Assembly (NCBI GenBank): GCA_020852175.1
Contig: JADZBH010000009.1
Span: forward strand, 1-64,000
Direction: 5' to 3'
Length of the DNA stretch: 64,000 nt
DNA from: Bryobacterales bacterium
GTDB taxonomy: Bacteria; Acidobacteriota; Terriglobia; Bryobacterales; Bryobacteraceae
Shown: piece after piece, positions 60,924 through 64,000 of the stretch
How positions within the stretch are numbered: the first letter of the stretch is position 1
How the letters are laid out: each line of letters begins with the position of its first letter
Made by a program: the position numbers and the translations under genes
Notes under the pieces: model-generated
Told to the model about the DNA's origin: nothing
The model's database searches: none
What the model saw: the letters and a program-made list of their open reading frames with translations, nothing else

Positions 60924-62537
60924 TCAGCGGGGTGATGGCCTGACGAAGCCATCGTGCAAGGGCTCGATCATGCGGGCGAACTCGATCAGGCGCCGCTCTG
61001 AGTGCAACGGGCCCACCACCTGCAAGGCGATTGGAAGCCCGTCGCGATTGAGCCCCATGGGCATGGTCAATGCAGGATGGCCCGTCACGTTAAAGCAAAT
61101 CGGATAGTAGAAATAGTCCCAATAGTCGATCGAATGCCCGTCCAGCACAATCGCCTCATGGGTCGGATTGTGCGCAATGGCCGGCCCAGGTGTCACAGGC
61201 AGGATGAGAAGGTCGTACTTACGAAAAAATGCCTCCAGCCCGTCGGTCAGTTGTTGACGGCGGTGGAGGATGTCCTCGTATTTTTCCGGGTCCATGTCGG
61301 AAAAACGCGCCAGCACTTCGGCAAAGTGAAAACGGTGGTTATCGGCCTTCCTGAACTCGCGGGCCATGAACTGGCGAATCAGCCATGGGACCTTCTCAAA
61401 CATCAGGTAGGCCGACAACATCCGGTGCATCAGTATCATTTCCTCGAAGGCCGGCGGCTGGTCACGGTGAACGGCTACGCGCCTGGATTCGAGAGTAGCG
61501 GCCAACGATGACAGACGCGCCTTGACGTCCTGCCCAACGAACATCCTGTCGTCGCGGAATGTCCACTCGTCGAAGTAGGCGACGGAATAATCTTCGAGCT
61601 TCGCTTTGGGCTCCAGCATCCGCTGCTTCCGGCCAGGCCATTTAGCCATGAGCGCGTTCCACGCCAATTCAAGGTCGCCTACGGTGCGCGCGAGCGGACC
61701 CGGCACCATCATCCGCCGGTACTTGGGGTTGCCGGGTTCGCCGGGGAATTCGGGGGCATCACTTCGGAGAGCGCCCTCCGTCGTTTTCAGACCGTACACG
61801 CCATTGAACGCCGCCGGAACCCGTATGCTGCCCCCCATGTCACCGCCCAACGCGATGGGGACCATGCCCGCCGCCACCGAGACCGCGCCCCCTCCCGTAC
61901 TTCCACCGGGGGTCCGCCGCGTGTCGTAGGGATTATTGGCCGTGGGATAGATTTCGCCGAAGGTCTGTAAATCGGCAAGCATTGTCGGAACATTGGTTGC
62001 CCCCAGGATGATGGCTCCCTGCTCGAGCAAGGCATCCACAACCTGCGAATTCCGGGGGGCCTTGAACCCCTGAAACATCTCCGCATTCCGCGTGCTCGGC
62101 TTGCCCTTGATCCAAAATTCCTCCTTAATGCTCACAGGCACGCCGTGCAGCATACCGGTTGGCTCTCCACGCGTGATTTTCCTGTCGGCGGCCTTCGCGG
62201 CCTCCAGCGCCTCCGCCTCGAACAGCCAGACAAACGCGTTGGTCTGGTGGTTGGTGTTCTTGATGTAGTTGATATGCGTCTGGACAATATCCTGGGAGGC
62301 CGCCTGCCGGTTCCGGATCATCGCGGCCAACTCGCCGGCGGATGCGTGGATAAACCGCCGCTCGACAGGCAATTGGCGCACCGGCGGCTTGAAAAGACCG
62401 GTTTGCAGGACCGGAGGCTTTCCGATGGGTTTCGGTTTTTGGCTGTACAAGTAGGCCGCAAGCCCGCCCGCCACGAGCGCCACGAGGCCAACCGCGAGTC
62501 CGGTCCACTTAAGGATGCGCTTCACAAGTTTCGCCAT
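60924..62537 (-). CDS. Membrane-anchored amidase (amidase-signature family)
   Basis: A 537-residue protein. A helix after the N-terminus (LAVGLVALVAGGLAAYLY, about 15-32) anchors the enzyme. The amidase-signature triad is present: Lys in VSIKEEF, cis-Ser in PGGSTGGGA, and nucleophile Ser in GDMGGSIRVP. Members hydrolyse a wide range of amides. A GGAGG lies about 7 nt before the ATG at 62537; longer in-frame starts are therefore less likely. The base composition is distinctly less GC-rich than the surrounding genes, which may reflect recent acquisition. It lies beside the tmRNA-like sequence. Confidence 0.92.
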   Translation of the reverse strand: MAKLVKRILKWTGLAVGLVALVAGGLAAYLYSQKPKPIGKPPVLQTGLFKPPVRQLPVERRFIHASAGELAAMIRNRQAASQDIVQTHINYIKNTNHQTNAFVWLFEAEALEAAKAADRKITRGEPTGMLHGVPVSIKEEFWIKGKPSTRNAEMFQGFKAPRNSQVVDALLEQGAIILGATNVPTMLADLQTFGEIYPTANNPYDTRRTPGGSTGGGAVSVAAGMVPIALGGDMGGSIRVPAAFNGVYGLKTTEGALRSDAPEFPGEPGNPKYRRMMVPGPLARTVGDLELAWNALMAKWPGRKQRMLEPKAKLEDYSVAYFDEWTFRDDRMFVGQDVKARLSSLAATLESRRVAVHRDQPPAFEEMILMHRMLSAYLMFEKVPWLIRQFMAREFRKADNHRFHFAEVLARFSDMDPEKYEDILHRRQQLTDGLEAFFRKYDLLILPVTPGPAIAHNPTHEAIVLDGHSIDYWDYFYYPICFNVTGHPALTMPMGLNRDGLPIALQVVGPLHSERRLIEFARMIEPLHDGFVRPSPR

Positions 62538-62757
62538 GATGCCCTCCGGCTTGCTTCGCTTCGGTCGGTTTGCTGAGAAATCGTACACATACGGAGGGTT
62601 GGATTCAACCGGGATGTGCGAATTGTCAAGGCAAAATGGGAATGTCACCCATTCGAGCCGCCTGATCCGGCCACGCAGGCGGTACTGACCCCGTACCCCA
62701 GGGGTTTCACCGGGATCATCGCGCGGTGGAATCGTCTATAGTGGAGACAGAGGGTAC

Positions 62758-62985
62758 ATGAAGCGGAAACCAAATCGTGACGTGGCGCCGGTCGTTCCAG
62801 ACCAGATGCTGGAGCAGGCGCTTGCTGCCGCGGAAACCGACAAGTGTGCCGCACAACCCGCCAAATGTGTCGTGTGCGGCAGCGATACCGCCCCCACCTC
62901 CAACGAAGGGCTCTGCTGGGTTTGCCGCCGGTTGAAGATCTCCGCCTGGCGCGATAACGATTTCCAGATGGGCGCTCAGGAGTAG
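62758..62985 (+). CDS. Small zinc-ribbon protein of unknown function
   Basis: A 75-residue protein. Its second half has CVVCGSDTAPTSNEGLCWVC, four cysteines in two CxxC pairs that make a treble-clef or zinc-ribbon knuckle; an extra Cys precedes. The first half is helical and hydrophilic. The ATG at 62758 has AGAGGG about 4-5 nt upstream and a TATAGT further up (62737-62742). Its stop overlaps the end of the ornithine cyclodeaminase gene by 10 nt, tail to tail. The function is not known; the size and motif resemble regulators or ribosome-linked factors only loosely. Confidence 0.65.
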   Translation: MKRKPNRDVAPVVPDQMLEQALAAAETDKCAAQPAKCVVCGSDTAPTSNEGLCWVCRRLKISAWRDNDFQMGAQE

Positions 62986-63929
62986 AGGAACTCGAACCCG
63001 GTTCCCCCGCCGCGCTGTGTCACACGTTCATAGACGTAGGCTCCCGCGGCCACATCCTGCACCCCAAGCCCGTTTGACTTGAATACGGTGGCGCGCGGCG
63101 CACCCCGCTCGTACCCATCCCGTACCATCGCGCCCAACTCCCGCAGCCGCGGCGTCGCCCAGTCCGCATCCGACCATGCCAGCAACAGGTCGCCCGACTC
63201 CAGCCGCGCCTGCTCGATTGAGTCCACGGCGATCACCCCGGCGGCGTCAATGAGTTCTTTCGGTCCTTCCCGCCGCATCGGATTGTTCGACCCGATCAGG
63301 TTCACATGCGCTCCTTCGGCCAGCCAGCCGAACTCGAAGACAGGCTCCTTGGCATATGTCGCCGTGATCACGATGCCTGCCCCTTCCACGGCTTCCCGGG
63401 CCGAGGCCACCGCCCGCACCGGCAGCCCCAGGCGCTTGGCTTCACCCCGCGCGAAGGCCTCCCTGCCGTCCGTATGGCGGCTCCACACGCGGACATCGCT
63501 CAACTTCCGCACGCAGGCCACGGCTTCCAGTTGCGTCCTGGCCTGAAAGCCCGAGCCGATCACGCACACAATGCTGGCATCCCGCGCCGCCAGCAAATCC
63601 GTCGCCACTCCCGTCGCCGCTCCCGTACGGATCTGTCCCAGACGGTTCGCCTCGAACAGCGCCACCGGCTTTCCCGTCGCCGCCTCATACAGCAACAGCG
63701 CGAAATGCGCCCCATGTTGCGGGTGCGTGGAATATACCTTTGTTCCGAAGTAGCCGCCGTACGCTCCGGCCAGTGAGTGCAGCACGGCTCCCGTTTCCAT
63801 GTGCAGCCGCCGGCGGGGCTGGTTCGCCGCCGTCCCGCGCCCCAACGCGAGCATCGCCTCGCGCACCACGCGCACGGCTTCGTCCATGGGCAAATGCTTC
63901 ACGACGTCCTGTTCCCGGATAAGGATCAT
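62976..63929 (-). CDS. Ornithine cyclodeaminase/mu-crystallin-family protein
   Basis: A 317-residue NAD(P)-binding protein. It has the N-terminal substrate lid (MILIREQDVVKHLPMDEAV) and a Rossmann domain (CVIGSGFQARTQLEAV), with the RTGAATGVATDLLA segment that lies beside the active site. The family includes ornithine cyclodeaminase, alanine dehydrogenases and ketimine reductases; which applies cannot be read from sequence. The usual proline/acid pair in the active site is kept. It is complete, with ATG at 63929. Upstream, 63930-64000 holds no gene that I can see. Confidence 0.88.
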   Translation of the reverse strand: MILIREQDVVKHLPMDEAVRVVREAMLALGRGTAANQPRRRLHMETGAVLHSLAGAYGGYFGTKVYSTHPQHGAHFALLLYEAATGKPVALFEANRLGQIRTGAATGVATDLLAARDASIVCVIGSGFQARTQLEAVACVRKLSDVRVWSRHTDGREAFARGEAKRLGLPVRAVASAREAVEGAGIVITATYAKEPVFEFGWLAEGAHVNLIGSNNPMRREGPKELIDAAGVIAVDSIEQARLESGDLLLAWSDADWATPRLRELGAMVRDGYERGAPRATVFKSNGLGVQDVAAGAYVYERVTQRGGGTGFEFLYS

Positions 63930-64000
63930 GTCTCTTCCATTATCCCGCGAGGCCCCGCGGCAGCCGCGCTGTAGTTTCCTGCAACCTGCACCGGCCCGCG

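Noticed and set aside
62985-63010. A TTCGA-type tRNA T-loop-like sequence near the cyclodeaminase end
   Set aside because: It is inside the coding end of a clear gene, and no acceptor or anticodon stem can be built around it.

Overview
The window is a gene-dense, high-GC chromosomal segment from a bacterium that looks like an Acidobacteriota member, most likely a Solibacteres/Bryobacterales-type lineage. This rests on family content and not on a marker gene: an acidobacterial-type VWA protein, a TIGR03790-type protein, MacB-like permeases without an ATPase, DUF1080 and DUF1501/DUF1553 proteins, sulfatase, GMC oxidoreductase with a Gluc-DH subunit-3 partner, and many short RR-bearing export leaders. 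I see no rRNA, tRNA, CRISPR array, insertion sequence or phage gene. Genes are tightly packed, with many ATGA/GTGA stop-start overlaps. Many starts are GTG or TTG.

Layout. 0-4.1 kb (+): end of a sensor kinase, an NtrC-type regulator, a Sth-like transhydrogenase, a DUF1080 protein and an exported DUF296 protein. 4.1-6.5 kb (-): AlkA-like glycosylase, CysH and a PHP phosphoesterase. 6.5-12.7 kb: VWA protein, RfbD, PilZ, an exported pyruvyltransferase-like protein, a LysR regulator and a TIGR03790 protein. 12.7-20.8 kb (-): hydrolase, two MacB-type permeases, two M16 proteins that both lack the zinc motif, and a LolA-like protein. 20.9-26.9 kb: D-threonine-aldolase-like enzyme, a small secreted protein with a clear terminator, a GlcD-like oxidase and RNase J. 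26.3-31.7 kb (+): sulfatase, P1 peptidase, then a kinase with a REC-XRE regulator. 31.7-37.3 kb (-): MazG, GNAT, OSBS/NSAR-type enolase, DMT and MFS transporters and an SDR. 37.4-49.1 kb: GMC oxidase pair, DegT aminotransferase, a membrane-bound winged-helix/PD40 protein, an aspartyl protease, a glycosyltransferase, and the DUF1501/DUF1553 pair.

The most unusual locus is 49.2-54.6 kb (+), a four-gene overlapping operon. Its first gene encodes a P1B-type metal ATPase fused in one frame to an HflK-like SPFH protein. It is followed by an HflC-like protein, a second HflK-like protein whose N-terminus carries two HGHSHG metal-binding-like motifs, and a small membrane-anchored protein. This suggests a membrane SPFH scaffold physically tied to a metal pump. 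I know of no described system of this form, but I could not search.

54.6-64 kb: pyrophosphatase, a secreted LTxxQ-like protein, an NlpC/P60 hydrolase with a histone-like basic linker, an EtfD/HdrD-like membrane Fe-S oxidoreductase, a secreted beta-helix protein, a tmRNA-5'-end-like sequence, a membrane-anchored amidase, a small zinc-ribbon protein and an ornithine cyclodeaminase-like protein.

A second cross-cutting signal is a -10-like TAxxxT hexamer exactly 6-7 nt before the start codon of seven genes, which suggests leaderless transcription.
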